Below are positions 25,315-34,254 of a stretch of 64,000 nt of DNA, one piece after another. The notes under the pieces are model-generated. The model saw only the letters and a program-made list of their open reading frames with translations, did no database searches and was not told the origin of the DNA. The stretch lies in NCBI RefSeq assembly GCF_029714945.1, contig NZ_CP121634.1, positions 6,655,001 to 6,719,000 of the forward strand, in the 5' to 3' direction. This stretch comes from Bradyrhizobium sp. CIAT3101. GTDB taxonomy: Bacteria > Pseudomonadota > Alphaproteobacteria > Rhizobiales > Xanthobacteraceae. Every line of letters starts with the position of its first letter. Positions within the stretch are counted from its first letter, which is position 1. Position numbers and translations under genes: made by a program.

Positions 25315-26643
25315 TTACGGCGCCCCCGCCCTCTGGTCGAACGCGCTGAGCACGGCGAGCGTCATCGCGGTGACGCCGGTCTGGATGGTCGGCTTCGGCA
25401 CCGGCGCGAACAGCGGGGAATGATTGCCGGCAAGCGGCGTCCCGCTCTTGTTGGCCGCCGCCCACGCATCCTCCTCGTACACGCCGATATTGAACATCAT
25501 CAACGGCACGCCGGAGTCACCGAACTCGGAGAAATCCTCGCTCGTGGTGTTCGCCGGCGACAGGCTCAGTTTCTCGCCAAACGCCGGCTTCAGTACCTTC
25601 TCGGCGGTCGCGACCAGCGCGGGATCATTGATGACCGCCTTGATGCCCTCGGTGATGACGATGTCAGGTGCCGGCGCGTTCGCCATGGCGGCAACAGCCC
25701 TGGCGGTCCGTTCGATTCCATCGCGCATCCTGGCGCGCACCTCCGGCTTGAAGGTCCTGATGGTGCCGCGCAGGACGGCCTCGTCGGGAATGATATTGCT
25801 CGAGGTGCCGGCATGAAACGAGCCGATCGAGATGACGCCGGTTTCGGTGGGGTCCTTTTCGCGGCTGATGACGCTCTGCACATCGACCACAAAGCGCGAC
25901 GCCATCATCACGGGATCGATGGTTACCTGTGGCACCGCGCCGTGACCGCCTCAGCCTTTGAACCTGATGAAGAGGTCGTCGGCATTGGAAGAGCCAGCCC
26001 CGACCCGGTATCTGACGGTCCCGTAGGGAAACGGCTGGTCATGCAGCGCAAAGGCGGCATCCGGCTTGGGAAAGCGAACGAACAGGCCGTCGCTCAGCAT
26101 CGCCATCGCACCGGCGCCCACTTCCTCGCCGGGCTGGGCGACGAACATCAGCGTTCCCTTCCATCGGTCCTTCAGTCCGATCAGCGTCTTCGCCGTCCCG
26201 ATCCAGCTCGCCATGTGGATGTCGTGGCCGCAGCTATGGGCGACGAAGGTTTCGCGTCCCTGCCAATTGGTCTTGTCGTGGCTTGCATAAGGCAGGCCGG
26301 TTTTCTCCTCCATCGGGAGCGCATCAAGCTCGGTGCGGACCATGATGGTCGGACCAGCGCCGTTCCTGTAGAGCGCGACCAGCCCGGTCCGGCCGACCTT
26401 CTCGGTCACCTCGAAGCCGGCCGCGCGCATCTCGCTCGCGAGCTTTGCGGCGGTCTTCTCCTCCTGGAAAGCGAGCTCGGGATGGGCGTGGATGTCCTTG
26501 TAGAGCGCATCGAGCTTTGGATAATCCCGTTCGAACGAAGCCTCGATCGATTGCTTCAGGCTCGCGACGTCAAGCTCGGCATGCGCCCCCGGCGCAAGCA
26601 GGACCAGAGCAAAAGCGGCGAACAAGGGCTTTGCAAACTGCAT
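25315..26643 (-). pseudogene. M20-family amidohydrolase interrupted by an in-frame TGA
   Basis: The full frame is 443 codons. It has a signal peptide (residues 1-22, ending PGAHA), an N-terminal zinc domain with HSCGHDIHMA and PGEEVGAGA, the lid domain, and a C-terminal part with SEDFSEFG. A single TGA at 25951-25953 splits it into 230 and 206 residues without any frame change. It falls inside FIRFKG-stop-GGHGAVPQ, where family members have Arg in GRGGHGA, so a CGA to TGA change is the simplest explanation. The downstream part has no ribosome-binding site. Intact proteins hydrolyse N-acyl or peptide amide bonds in the periplasm. As it stands the product would be truncated before the lid domain and inactive, unless the stop is read through or is a sequencing error. 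Confidence 0.88.
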
Positions 26644-26694
26644 GGTCCGACCCTCCTTGCGTTTTTCTCTCGCTTAGCCGGATCACCACCAGGA

Positions 26695-26835
26695 TGACAT
26701 CGTGCCGGTGTTTTGCCCGACGTGTCAACTTTTCGGACGCGCCAGAGGTCGCGACGAGGTCAGCTGAAAAACGCCTTGTCGAACAAGGGGCCTTCTACTG
26801 TGCATGGGGTTGTTTTCGGGCCGTTTGGTCCGAAC
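26695..26835 (+). repeat. Possible dispersed intergenic repeat
   Basis: The stretch includes GTGTTTTGCCCGACGTGTCAA and, about 75 bases later, CTACTGTGCATGGGGTTGTT. I recall both words, in this order, from many intergenic regions of Bradyrhizobium genomes. Within this window there is only one copy, so the repeat call rests on memory and on the lack of any coding signal. It lies between the divergent ends of the broken amidohydrolase gene (start side) and the dehydrogenase gene (stop side). Confidence 0.4.
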
Positions 26836-26858
26836 CTGAAAGAAAAAGCAGAAAAAGT

Positions 26859-27920
26859 TCACTCCGCCTGCAGGATCTCCGCGATCGCAGCACCCGCAGC
26901 GATGGTGCCGAGCTTGCCGCCGACGTCGCGCGTCGCACGGCCCTCACGAAGCGCCTTCGCCACCGCCGTCTCGATCGCGTGCGCCGCTTCCTCGTAGCGG
27001 ACCGCGCCGCTCTTCTCGCCGTGCCAGCCGAGCAGCAGCGCGGTCGAGAGGACCAGCGAGATAGGGTTGGCGACGTCCCGCCCTGCGATGTCGGGCGCCG
27101 AGCCGTGCGCGGCCTGCGCCATGGCGTAGCGGTCGCCGACATTGAGCGAGCCGCCGAGACCGAGGCTGCCCGAGAGCTCCGCGGTGAGATCGGACAGGAT
27201 GTCGCCGAACATGTTGGTGGCGACGATCACGTCGAAACGATCGGGGTTGCGCACCACATGCGCCATCATCGCGTCGACCAGGATGTCGTCGACGGCGAGG
27301 CCCGGGTACGCCTTCGCCGCCTCGCGGCAGATGTCGAGAAACATGCCGTCGCCGATCTTCAGCACATTGGCCTTGTGCACGATGGTGAGATGTTTTCGTC
27401 GTTTCATCGCCAGACGGCAGGCGGCGTGCGCGATGCGCTCGCAGCACAGCCGCGTGATCCGGCGCAGCGAGATCGCGACATCGGGCGTGACCAGCAGCTC
27501 GCCATTGCCCTGCTCCATGTTGCGGTCGGCGTAAAACCCTTCGGTGTTCTCACGGACGACAACGAGATCGAAATCGCCGAGGCGACCGGGCCGCCCCGCA
27601 TAGGTGCGGGCGGGCCTGATGTTGGCATAGAGGTCGAGGCTCTTGCGGAAGTGGCGCGATGGATTGATCTCGCCATGCGCCTCGTCCTTGAAGTCGAAGG
27701 TCGCGGTCGGCCCCAGGATCAGGCCGTCGGCGGCGCGCACGGTGTCGAGCAGCTCGGGCCGCACAGTGGTGCCGAACTGCTTGAGGCTCGCGTGGCCGAC
27801 CGCATGTTCCTCCAGCCGCAGATTGAGCTGGAAGCGCTCGGACGCCGCGCGCAGCACGCCCGTTGTCGCGGCCGTGATCTCAGGTCCGATGCCGTCCCCC
27901 GGCAGAACGACGATTTGCAT
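26859..27920 (-). CDS. Isocitrate/isopropylmalate dehydrogenase-family protein
   Basis: 353 residues. The family's NAD and substrate elements are present: VVLPGDGIGPEI at the N-terminus, VVVRENTEGFYA near residue 127, HKANVLKIGDG near 186, the metal-binding Asp in ATNMFGDILSDL near 240, and HGSAPDIAGRDVANP near 275. It catalyses metal- and NAD(P)-dependent oxidative decarboxylation of a 2-hydroxy acid. The length and the VVRENTEG form fit tartrate/homoisocitrate-like or NAD-isocitrate members as well as isopropylmalate dehydrogenase. With no leucine-pathway neighbours, I do not assign leuB. AAGGGGA precedes the ATG. It is divergent from the DHA2 transporter, suggesting transport and oxidation of the same hydroxy acid. 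Confidence 0.88.
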   Translation of the reverse strand: MQIVVLPGDGIGPEITAATTGVLRAASERFQLNLRLEEHAVGHASLKQFGTTVRPELLDTVRAADGLILGPTATFDFKDEAHGEINPSRHFRKSLDLYANIRPARTYAGRPGRLGDFDLVVVRENTEGFYADRNMEQGNGELLVTPDVAISLRRITRLCCERIAHAACRLAMKRRKHLTIVHKANVLKIGDGMFLDICREAAKAYPGLAVDDILVDAMMAHVVRNPDRFDVIVATNMFGDILSDLTAELSGSLGLGGSLNVGDRYAMAQAAHGSAPDIAGRDVANPISLVLSTALLLGWHGEKSGAVRYEEAAHAIETAVAKALREGRATRDVGGKLGTIAAGAAIAEILQAE

Positions 27921-27992
27921 GGTGATCCCCTTCCGAGAGCGGCAGCTGGCGCGATCATACGCCAGGGCGCAGGCTCATCGCCTGACCTTCGC

Positions 27993-28017
27993 GCATACAA
28001 TGCATGCAAGCATATGC
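27993..28017 (+). promoter_or_regulatory. Possible operator between divergent dehydrogenase and transporter genes
   Basis: A 25-base AT-richer patch carries nested dyads: GCATA and TATGC at the ends, the palindrome GCATGC in the middle and CATATG to the right. It lies in the 124-base gap shared by the divergent promoters. It resembles sites bound by GntR- or IclR-type regulators, but no such regulator gene is adjacent. Confidence 0.35.
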
Positions 28018-28044
28018 CTGTGGAAGCGGCCTCAAGCGTAGTAC

Positions 28045-29481
28045 ATGCCGGAGATCATCGAAGCCAGGCCGCCGGAGCAAAGCGCAGAGGCAATGACAAT
28101 CACGTTACCTGCCGCTGCGCGCGAGCCCGATCACCCCAAAGCCGATGGCCTGCCGGCCGAGCAGCGGCGCTGGGCGATCGCCGCGATCTTCACCGCGCTG
28201 GCGATGGCTTCGCTCGACACCGCGATCGCCAACATCGCGCTGCCTGCCATTGCCGCCGATCTGCATGTCAGCCCGGAGCAGTCGGTCTGGGTGGTCAATG
28301 TCTACCAGATCGCACTGGTGGCGACGTTGCTGCCGTTGGGGGCGCTCGGCGAGATCGTCGGGCACCAGCGCATCTATCTCGGCGGCCTCGTCCTATTCAC
28401 CGTCGCCTCGCTGTTCTGCGCGGTGGCCTGGTCGCTGGACAGCTTGCTGGTCGCGCGCACGCTGCAGGGCCTGGGTGCCAGCGGCATCATGAGCGTCAAC
28501 ACGGCGCTGGTGCGCTTCGTCTATCCCGGCCGGATGCAGGGCCGCGGCTTCGGCCACAACGCGCTGGTGGTCGCCACCGCCTTCACCTTCGGGCCCTCGA
28601 TCGCGTCCGCCATCCTCGCGGTCGGCCCGTGGCCGTGGCTGTTCGCCGTCAATATCCCGTTCGGCCTCGTCGCCACCGGCATCGGCTTTGCGATGCTGCC
28701 GAAGACACCGCGGGCCGATCACGGCTTTGATTTCCTCGGCGCGCTCCTCGCCGCCGTCTGCCTCGGCCTGTTCATCACCGGCATCGGCAGCGCCGCGCAT
28801 AATCTGTCGCCGGTGATCGTGGGCATCGAGCTGGTCACGGCGCTCGCGCTCGGCTTCATCCTGACGCGGCGTCACGCCGACCATCCGGCGCCAATGCTGC
28901 CGATCGACCTGTTCAGCCGGCCGATGTTCGCGCTGTCGGCGGCGACCGCGGTCTGCTCCTTCGCGGTGCAGGGCCTCGCCTTCGTCTCGCTGCCGTTCTA
29001 TTTCGAGGACGTGCTCGGTCGCTCGCAGGTCGAGACCGGCTTCTTCATGACGCCGTGGCCGCTGGTGGTCGGCATCATGGCGCCGATCGCCGGCCGCCTC
29101 TCCGATCGTCATCCGGTCGGTCTGTTGGGCGGCATCGGCCTGATCCTGCTCGGCCTCGGCATGGCACTGCTGGCCCTGCTGCCGGCAAGCCCGAGTATTC
29201 CCGATATCGTCTGGCGGATCATGATCTGCGGCATGGGCTTCGGCTTCTTCCAGGCGCCGAACATGAAGGCGATCATGGGAAGCGCGCCGCCGCACCGTGG
29301 CGGCAGCGCCTCCGGCATCGTCGCGACCGCGCGCCTGACCGGACAGACCACCGGCGCGGCGCTTGCCGCGGCGTGCTTTGCGCTCGCCGGCCACAACGGC
29401 GCCACCGTCGCACTGGCGCTAGGTGCAGGCTTTGCCGCGCTCGGCAGCGTGATGAGCTTCCTGCGGCTCGCGGTGAAGTAG
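28045..29481 (+). CDS. DHA2-type MFS transporter
   Basis: 478 residues with about 14 membrane helices. It carries the DHA2 family marks: LDTAIANIALPAI in helix 1, WVVNVYQIALVATLLPLGALGEIVG over helices 2-3 (motif A), and a second-half motif-A-like loop, GRLSDRHPVG. Such proteins export drugs, dyes or small metabolites in exchange for protons. No membrane-fusion (EmrA) partner is adjacent. The start is taken as ATG 28045; ATG 28093 would remove 16 hydrophilic residues. It is divergent from the hydroxy-acid dehydrogenase-like gene and converges with the TAG-split gene, with only seven bases between stop codons. Confidence 0.88.
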   Translation: MPEIIEARPPEQSAEAMTITLPAAAREPDHPKADGLPAEQRRWAIAAIFTALAMASLDTAIANIALPAIAADLHVSPEQSVWVVNVYQIALVATLLPLGALGEIVGHQRIYLGGLVLFTVASLFCAVAWSLDSLLVARTLQGLGASGIMSVNTALVRFVYPGRMQGRGFGHNALVVATAFTFGPSIASAILAVGPWPWLFAVNIPFGLVATGIGFAMLPKTPRADHGFDFLGALLAAVCLGLFITGIGSAAHNLSPVIVGIELVTALALGFILTRRHADHPAPMLPIDLFSRPMFALSAATAVCSFAVQGLAFVSLPFYFEDVLGRSQVETGFFMTPWPLVVGIMAPIAGRLSDRHPVGLLGGIGLILLGLGMALLALLPASPSIPDIVWRIMICGMGFGFFQAPNMKAIMGSAPPHRGGSASGIVATARLTGQTTGAALAAACFALAGHNGATVALALGAGFAALGSVMSFLRLAVK

Positions 29482-29488
29482 GCCGGCT

Positions 29489-30121
29489 CTATTGCGCCGT
29501 CTGCGCGATCGGCCGGCTGACGATGGCTGCCGCATCGAGCGGATCGCATTTGACCGTCCGTCTCAGCTTCCACGCACCGTCCCAACCGGCGGTGTCGCTC
29601 ACGGGCGTGAACGTAGCCCCCTGCGGCGCCAGGATGATCGGCTCCGACTTCAGGCAGGCGTCGGGAAACGCAATGCCGTGTCCGGCGCCTTTCGAGAAAT
29701 GCCCGACCAGCATCTGCGACGCCTGCATCCGCGCGGCCGGCGAGGCCCGCATCGAACGATCCGCATCGAAGGCGCGATAGCATGGCCAGTCGGTATGACC
29801 GGGCGCGAACTCATAGGTGATCCTGCAAGCCGCACCGGCCGATTTCACAAACGGCGCATCCGAAGGCGCTGCGGCATCGCGCTCGAACACCAGGGTCTGC
29901 AATGTCAATGTTTCCGTCGTCGCATCCGGCGAGACGGGCTTGTCGGGATTGATCGCGATGTCACCGCGCGAAAACACCAGCTTGGTCGTGGGCCGAGCAT
30001 CCCTGGTCTCCAGCACCATCGGGGGTCTTGCGGCCCAGGAACGATCCAACTCCACGTCAGCGTCGCCCATCGTCAGCCTGACATTGCCGACCGCGGGATT
30101 GTCCTTGACGAAATCGATCAT
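29489..30121 (-). pseudogene. C-terminal fragment in frame with the PLA2-like gene
   Basis: 210 residues from the first ATG, but the same frame is open up to the TAG at 30179-30181 that ends the phospholipase-like gene. The codons between that TAG and this ATG read as ordinary protein (VDDLRFLSLEASKQ). No ribosome-binding site precedes the ATG. I therefore read this as the severed C-terminal part of a ~731-residue protein. The fragment is beta-strand-rich with four Cys and no recognised domain; SQMLVGHFSKGAGHG is its most distinctive stretch. If it is translated separately, it has no signal peptide. Function unknown. Confidence 0.6.
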
Positions 30122-30178
30122 GCGGAGGTGAGCGCTCTGCTTCGATGCCTCCAGGCTCAGGAAACGCAGATCGTCGAC

Positions 30179-31684
30179 CTAGCGGGTGATCGGCATCATC
30201 GGATCGAAGCGATCATCGATGTTGAACCGGACGATCTTCTTCAGCGTGGCGGACGCGGCCGCCTTGGGCGTGGCCGGCGGCGCGACGTCGATCACAAGCA
30301 GCGAGCCGCCCGGTGAATAGGTATCGCCGAAGACGCGCTGCCAGAGCGCCGTCAGCGACGAACTCGTCCGCTGGTCGACGTCCCGCGCGAAGACGATCTG
30401 CTGTCCGCGGCGAACGACCGGAAAATTCTGGAATGCGCCAAGTGCTGCGCCCTTGCTGACGGCCTCTCCGGTGAAGTTGATGCATCTGGAGCGATCGTCA
30501 TTGCCGGATTGTTCGACCGCGCGGGATGCCGAACGCGAGCAGAAGCTGAGATCGTGGCTGGTCGTCTTCTGCGGACTGATGGCCGTCGCATAGATCGGCT
30601 CCGGCGCGCCTGGAATTTCCATCGGCAGCGGAGACGTCGCGAACATGTCGACCTCCACCATGCTCAGCGACGAGCCGGAATCCTTTGAGCACAGATCCCG
30701 CCGCGGCAGCGTATTGGTCAGCAGCCGCGCGGCGTCGCCACCAACGATGCAGGACATGGTGTCCTGCGTATTGTTCCGGCTCATCCAGATCAGATGATCC
30801 TTGCCCGCAGCATCGACCAGCAAATGCGGTGCCGCATGATGGCGGCGCGGCGGCAGCCAGATCGGAACGGTTTCCGACAGCATCGGCTCGCGCTTGAGCA
30901 GTGCCTCCGGAAGCCTGGTCACGCCGACCGAGCGCAGTTCGGCGTCGACCTCGTTCGGATCCTGCGTGTACTCGAACACGGGCAGCTTTCCGCAAGTCAT
31001 GCAGGTGACGGCGATATCGGATCGCACGTTCTCGAAGGACAAAATGACCTGATCGGGATCGTTGCGATATTTGGCGGGATCGACGGCCTTGAACGGGTGA
31101 TCGACCACGCGGCTGGCCTGAAAACCGTCCGAGCGGAACGGATCGGATTCAAACTCGAAATAGGTCGATCGATCCCAGCCGCGAAAGGCATTGTACCCGC
31201 CCATGCTGACGCCGGCGAGGACCATCTTCGAATCGGTCTGGCAGCGCGTCGCACTGCCGGTCCCGCTGCCGTTGCGGATATAGGTGCACAGCCGGAACGC
31301 CGCATTTTGCAGGATGCGATCGCAATCGTTCTGATTGTAGCCGTAGGTGGCGAGGCCGTGCCGATAGCAGAGATCGTGAAAGACGCAGGCCTGCCGGAAG
31401 CGCTGCAGGACGAGGTGGCGTCTGCCCTTGTCGTCCCTGCTTCCGTCGAAGAAGATGTTGGTCAGCGCGGGAAGGCTGCAATTCAGTCCCTCGCCGCTGC
31501 CGCCGATCGTGCTGACGACCTCCGGCCCGGATTCGAAGGAGGTGACGGTGGCGGGCATCTCCCCGTCGGTAATGTCGTCGACATTCTTGTAGAGGGAGTC
31601 AGCGACGAACGAAGGAAGATAATTCAGGAGCAGAATGACCGCGACGATCGCCGCGATCGACCAGCCGATCACCTTCCTGGACAT
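30179..31684 (-). CDS. Membrane-anchored phospholipase-A2-like protein, ends at in-frame TAG
   Basis: 501 residues from ATG 31684, which has GGAG six bases upstream. Residues ~5-22 form a single N-terminal membrane helix, so the bulk should be periplasmic. Near residues 100-120 lies CVFHDLCYRHG followed by NQNDCDRILQNAAFRLC. This is the Cys-x-x-His-Asp-x-Cys-Tyr active site of secretory phospholipase A2 with the partner Asp on the next helix. The remaining ~380 residues resemble a beta-rich module that I do not recognise, with several Cys. The TAG stop is in frame with a further 210-230 open codons that read as a continuation, so the gene may be a nonsense-truncated form. Lipid hydrolysis is inferred from the motif only. 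Confidence 0.7.
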   Translation of the reverse strand: MSRKVIGWSIAAIVAVILLLNYLPSFVADSLYKNVDDITDGEMPATVTSFESGPEVVSTIGGSGEGLNCSLPALTNIFFDGSRDDKGRRHLVLQRFRQACVFHDLCYRHGLATYGYNQNDCDRILQNAAFRLCTYIRNGSGTGSATRCQTDSKMVLAGVSMGGYNAFRGWDRSTYFEFESDPFRSDGFQASRVVDHPFKAVDPAKYRNDPDQVILSFENVRSDIAVTCMTCGKLPVFEYTQDPNEVDAELRSVGVTRLPEALLKREPMLSETVPIWLPPRRHHAAPHLLVDAAGKDHLIWMSRNNTQDTMSCIVGGDAARLLTNTLPRRDLCSKDSGSSLSMVEVDMFATSPLPMEIPGAPEPIYATAISPQKTTSHDLSFCSRSASRAVEQSGNDDRSRCINFTGEAVSKGAALGAFQNFPVVRRGQQIVFARDVDQRTSSSLTALWQRVFGDTYSPGGSLLVIDVAPPATPKAAASATLKKIVRFNIDDRFDPMMPITR

Positions 31685-31861
31685 GCCCCACTCCGCTAAA
31701 GCCGTTCGTCGCAATGCCGGTCTGGATGACCGATGAACTTGGAAATTCGCCGAGTCGCCGCAATCGATGACACCCCGGTGTTAATCCGACGACGATCGCC
31801 CCCAGGTTGTTGTGCTGTCAAGCGAGGGGCTCACACTCGCAATCCTGAATTTGGCGGAATG

Positions 31862-33478
31862 TCAGGCCAGATTTCGCGCCACGGTCGCACCGTCGGCGAC
31901 GACCGGAACCGGCACTTGCTCATCCAGTGCCGCGAGGCGCGCGTCGATGGCATCGATGACCTTGCGCGAAAACGGCCCGAGATGCGCATAGGCCGCGATC
32001 ATCTGCACCGCGATGCGCGCCGAGGAGGTGTCGCGCTTGGCGCAGTTCATGAAGGTCTGCCAGAGCGGGCGCCCGTCCGGAATGGCGGATACCACGCGAT
32101 GCACGGTCTCCATCGCGCCGACCCGCGAACGGATATCTCCTTCGGCGAGCTCGTGGCGCTGTCTCGACCGATCGAGCAGCGTCATCAGCTTGTCGACACG
32201 ACCCGCATAGGCGGCCGGGCTGTAGACGCGCTCCAGCACCGTCTTGTAGTCCATCAGGATGTCGCGCAACGGGCGCACCGGATCGAAATTGATGCCGCCG
32301 GTGCACTGATCGCCGCCCGTCGTGGACGCCAGGTCATGGTCCGCGTGCAACCGGCCCTCCTTCGCGAGCCGGCGCGTGAGCTGCGTGTTCGGCAACGCAT
32401 AGAGCAGACCGACCATGGCGACGGGAATCGCGGCCTCCTCGATAAAATCGATCATGGCCTCCGCCATCGAGACCTTCTCGCTGTCGAAGCCGACGATGAA
32501 GCCGGCAGTGACGAGCATGCCGGCGCCGTAGATCTTGTGGATGCTCTCGGCGATGTTGCGCCGCGTGTTCTGCTTCTTCCGCATCGCGACCAGGGTCGCG
32601 GGATCCGGACTTTCGATGCCGACGAAGATGCCAAAGAAATTCGCAGCCCCCATCAGCGCCAAAAGTTCGGGATCGTCGGCGAGATTGACCGAGGCTTCGG
32701 TCGACAGCTCGAACGGGTAGCCGTGCGCGCGCTGCCATTCGGCGAGCTGGGGCAGGAACTGGCGCAGCGATTTCTTGTTGCCGATGAAATTGTCGTCGAC
32801 AAAATCGAGATGGCCGCGATAGCCCATCTGGTAGAGCCGCTCGAGCTCGACGAACATCTGCTCGGTCGTCTTGGTCCGCGGCACGCGGCCGTAGAGCTCG
32901 ATGATGTCACAGAATTCGCAGGTAAATGGACAGCCGCGCGAATACTGCACACCGAGATAAAGATAGTCTTCGAATTTGAGCAGGTCGAAGCGCGGCACCG
33001 GCGTCTTGGTGACATCGGCCTGGAACTTCGGCGCGGTGAAGACGCCGGCGCGCGCGCCGCTCTCCCAGGCCGCGATGAACTCGTCGATCACGCCCTCGGC
33101 CTCGCCGAGCACCTGAAAGTCCGCATTTGCGTAGATGTGCGGGCTCGACGTCGGATCGGGTCCGCCGACCACCACCGGCTTGCCCGCAGCGCGGCACTGG
33201 TCGATCAGTCGCAGCGTATCGGCCTGCTGCGGCAGCATACCGCCGGTGAAGACCACATCGGACCAGGCGAGATCATCGTCGCCGAGAGCTTGCGTGTTGC
33301 AGTCGATCAGCCGCACCGTCCAGCTCTCCGGCAACATCGCCGCGACGGTGATCAGGCCCAGCGGCGCAGCAGGACGCCGGACGCCCATCAGCTTGCAGGA
33401 CTCACCAAAACTCCAGAACGACTCCGCCGTAAACAGCGGGTAGAGCATCAGCACGTTGCAAGGGCGCGGCGCGTTCAT
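31862..33478 (-). CDS. B12-binding radical SAM protein, hopanoid C-2 methylase (HpnP)-like
   Basis: 538 residues. About 1-150 form the cobalamin-binding Rossmann domain (SAAPLG-like segment PAAPLGLITVAAMLP, GGMLPQQADTL, VVVGGPDPTSSP). Residues ~165-400 form the radical SAM barrel with the cluster motif CPFTCEFC (about 183-190) and DFVDDNFIGNKK. The C-terminal ~130 residues are the DUF4070-type helical tail. This plan is that of HpnP, which methylates hopanoids at C-2 in Rhodopseudomonas and Bradyrhizobium. Those species also have paralogues of unknown role, and no hopanoid gene is adjacent here, so I give no symbol. The ATG follows AAAGGGG and a hairpin in the leader. Confidence 0.82.
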   Translation of the reverse strand: MNAPRPCNVLMLYPLFTAESFWSFGESCKLMGVRRPAAPLGLITVAAMLPESWTVRLIDCNTQALGDDDLAWSDVVFTGGMLPQQADTLRLIDQCRAAGKPVVVGGPDPTSSPHIYANADFQVLGEAEGVIDEFIAAWESGARAGVFTAPKFQADVTKTPVPRFDLLKFEDYLYLGVQYSRGCPFTCEFCDIIELYGRVPRTKTTEQMFVELERLYQMGYRGHLDFVDDNFIGNKKSLRQFLPQLAEWQRAHGYPFELSTEASVNLADDPELLALMGAANFFGIFVGIESPDPATLVAMRKKQNTRRNIAESIHKIYGAGMLVTAGFIVGFDSEKVSMAEAMIDFIEEAAIPVAMVGLLYALPNTQLTRRLAKEGRLHADHDLASTTGGDQCTGGINFDPVRPLRDILMDYKTVLERVYSPAAYAGRVDKLMTLLDRSRQRHELAEGDIRSRVGAMETVHRVVSAIPDGRPLWQTFMNCAKRDTSSARIAVQMIAAYAHLGPFSRKVIDAIDARLAALDEQVPVPVVADGATVARNLA

Positions 33479-33792
33479 GGAACCCCTTTCGCTTTGCTCC
33501 AGTGTACCAAAGCGGCTCCGCCTTGCACCCCGGCAAAAGGGACAAACTGTCGCTCACACTTCAGTTCCGACGTCGCCTCAGACCATGCCGCTGGCGTTCA
33601 GGGAGATGGCGCGATTTGGGCGCCGGGCCGCCCTTCTCAAGACGCGCACAACACCGCCTGGTCCATTATCTTCCCGCAGATGCGAGAATCTTCGATAGCT
33701 GCCCCTCGGACTATTGATTTGAAAGGTTCCAATTTGCCGGACACATTGCGCGCCTGAGTCCATCGGTGGATGGGCCAATCAGGGGACTTGCG
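33479..33792 (+). other. Divergent noncoding region before the Mo-hydroxylase/sox operon
   Basis: 314 bases between the radical SAM gene (leftward) and the rightward operon. Next to the radical SAM start is an inverted repeat at 33490-33514 (CGCTTTG and CAAAGCG, 11-base loop), just upstream of its ribosome-binding site. Otherwise I see no gene: short frames here are Arg-rich and lack start signals. The promoter of the large rightward operon must lie here. I did not find a convincing sigma-54 or FNR-type site. Confidence 0.55.
33490..33514 (-). promoter_or_regulatory. Leader hairpin before the radical SAM gene
   Basis: A 7-base-pair inverted repeat (CGCTTTG and CAAAGCG, 11-base loop) ends directly before the AAAGGGG ribosome-binding site of the radical SAM gene. 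It could be an operator or an RNA hairpin affecting translation. There is no sign of a cobalamin riboswitch, which would be much larger. Confidence 0.35.
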
Positions 33793-34242
33793 ATGGCAAA
33801 CCTAACAATCAACGGAAAAACCTTCACGCTCGACGTCGAGCCGGACACCCCGCTGCTGTGGGCGATCCGCGAAAATGCCGGCCTGACCGGCACCAAATAT
33901 GGCTGCGGCATTGCACAATGCGGCGCCTGCACCGTTCACATGGACGGGGTCGCCACCCGCTCCTGCGGGATCTCGGTCGCCGAGGCCGAGGGCAAGAAGA
34001 TCACCACGATCGAGGGCCTCGCCTCCGGCGGCACGCTGCACAAGGTGCAGCAGGCCTGGATCGCCAAGGACGTTCCGCAGTGCGGCTATTGCCAGAGCGG
34101 CATGATCATGGCCGTGGCGGCGCTGCTGAGCGAGAAGCCCAAGCCGACCGACGCCGATATCGACGAGGCCATCACCAACATCTGCCGCTGCGGCACCTTC
34201 CAGCAGGTGCGCGAAGCGATCCACACGATCGCAAGCGCCTAA
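33793..34242 (+). CDS. [2Fe-2S] subunit of a xanthine-dehydrogenase-family Mo-hydroxylase
   Basis: 149 residues, the usual size of the small subunit of two-component molybdenum hydroxylases (isoquinoline 1-oxidoreductase alpha type). The N-terminal half is a plant-ferredoxin fold with [12 protein letters not shown] and a later Cys in TRSCGIS, binding the first cluster. The C-terminal helical half has [10 protein letters not shown] and ICRCGTF, binding the second. All eight Cys are present. No signal peptide: it is probably exported folded with its partner through the partner's Tat signal. AGGGGA lies six bases before ATG 33793. The molybdopterin subunit starts 12 bases downstream. No FAD subunit is encoded nearby, so electrons probably leave to a cytochrome or the FccB-like flavoprotein. 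Confidence 0.93.
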   Translation: MANLTINGKTFTLDVEPDTPLLWAIRENAGLTGTKYGCGIAQCGACTVHMDGVATRSCGISVAEAEGKKITTIEGLASGGTLHKVQQAWIAKDVPQCGYCQSGMIMAVAALLSEKPKPTDADIDEAITNICRCGTFQQVREAIHTIASA

Positions 34243-34254
34243 AGGAGCCGGCAC

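Noticed and set aside
25951..25953. Selenocysteine at the TGA in the M20 gene
   Set aside because: The position is an Arg in the family, is not a redox or metal site, and I see no convincing selenocysteine-insertion hairpin just downstream; a nonsense mutation is simpler.
30179..30181. Pyrrolysine or programmed read-through at the TAG
   Set aside because: Pyrrolysine is not expected in this lineage and no conserved read-through context is evident. Read-through cannot be excluded, but a nonsense mutation or base-call error is simpler.
33479..33520. Cobalamin riboswitch upstream of the B12-binding radical SAM gene
   Set aside because: The leader holds only a 25-base hairpin and lacks the conserved B12-box sequence and the ~200-base fold.
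31733..33757. A 674-codon open frame on the plus strand
   Set aside because: It is the antisense of the B12-binding radical SAM gene, with shadow-like composition.
33479..33792. FNR/FixK or sigma-54 promoter sites before the Mo-hydroxylase/sox operon
   Set aside because: No TTGAT-N4-ATCAA and no TGGCAC-N5-TTGC match of acceptable quality was found by eye.
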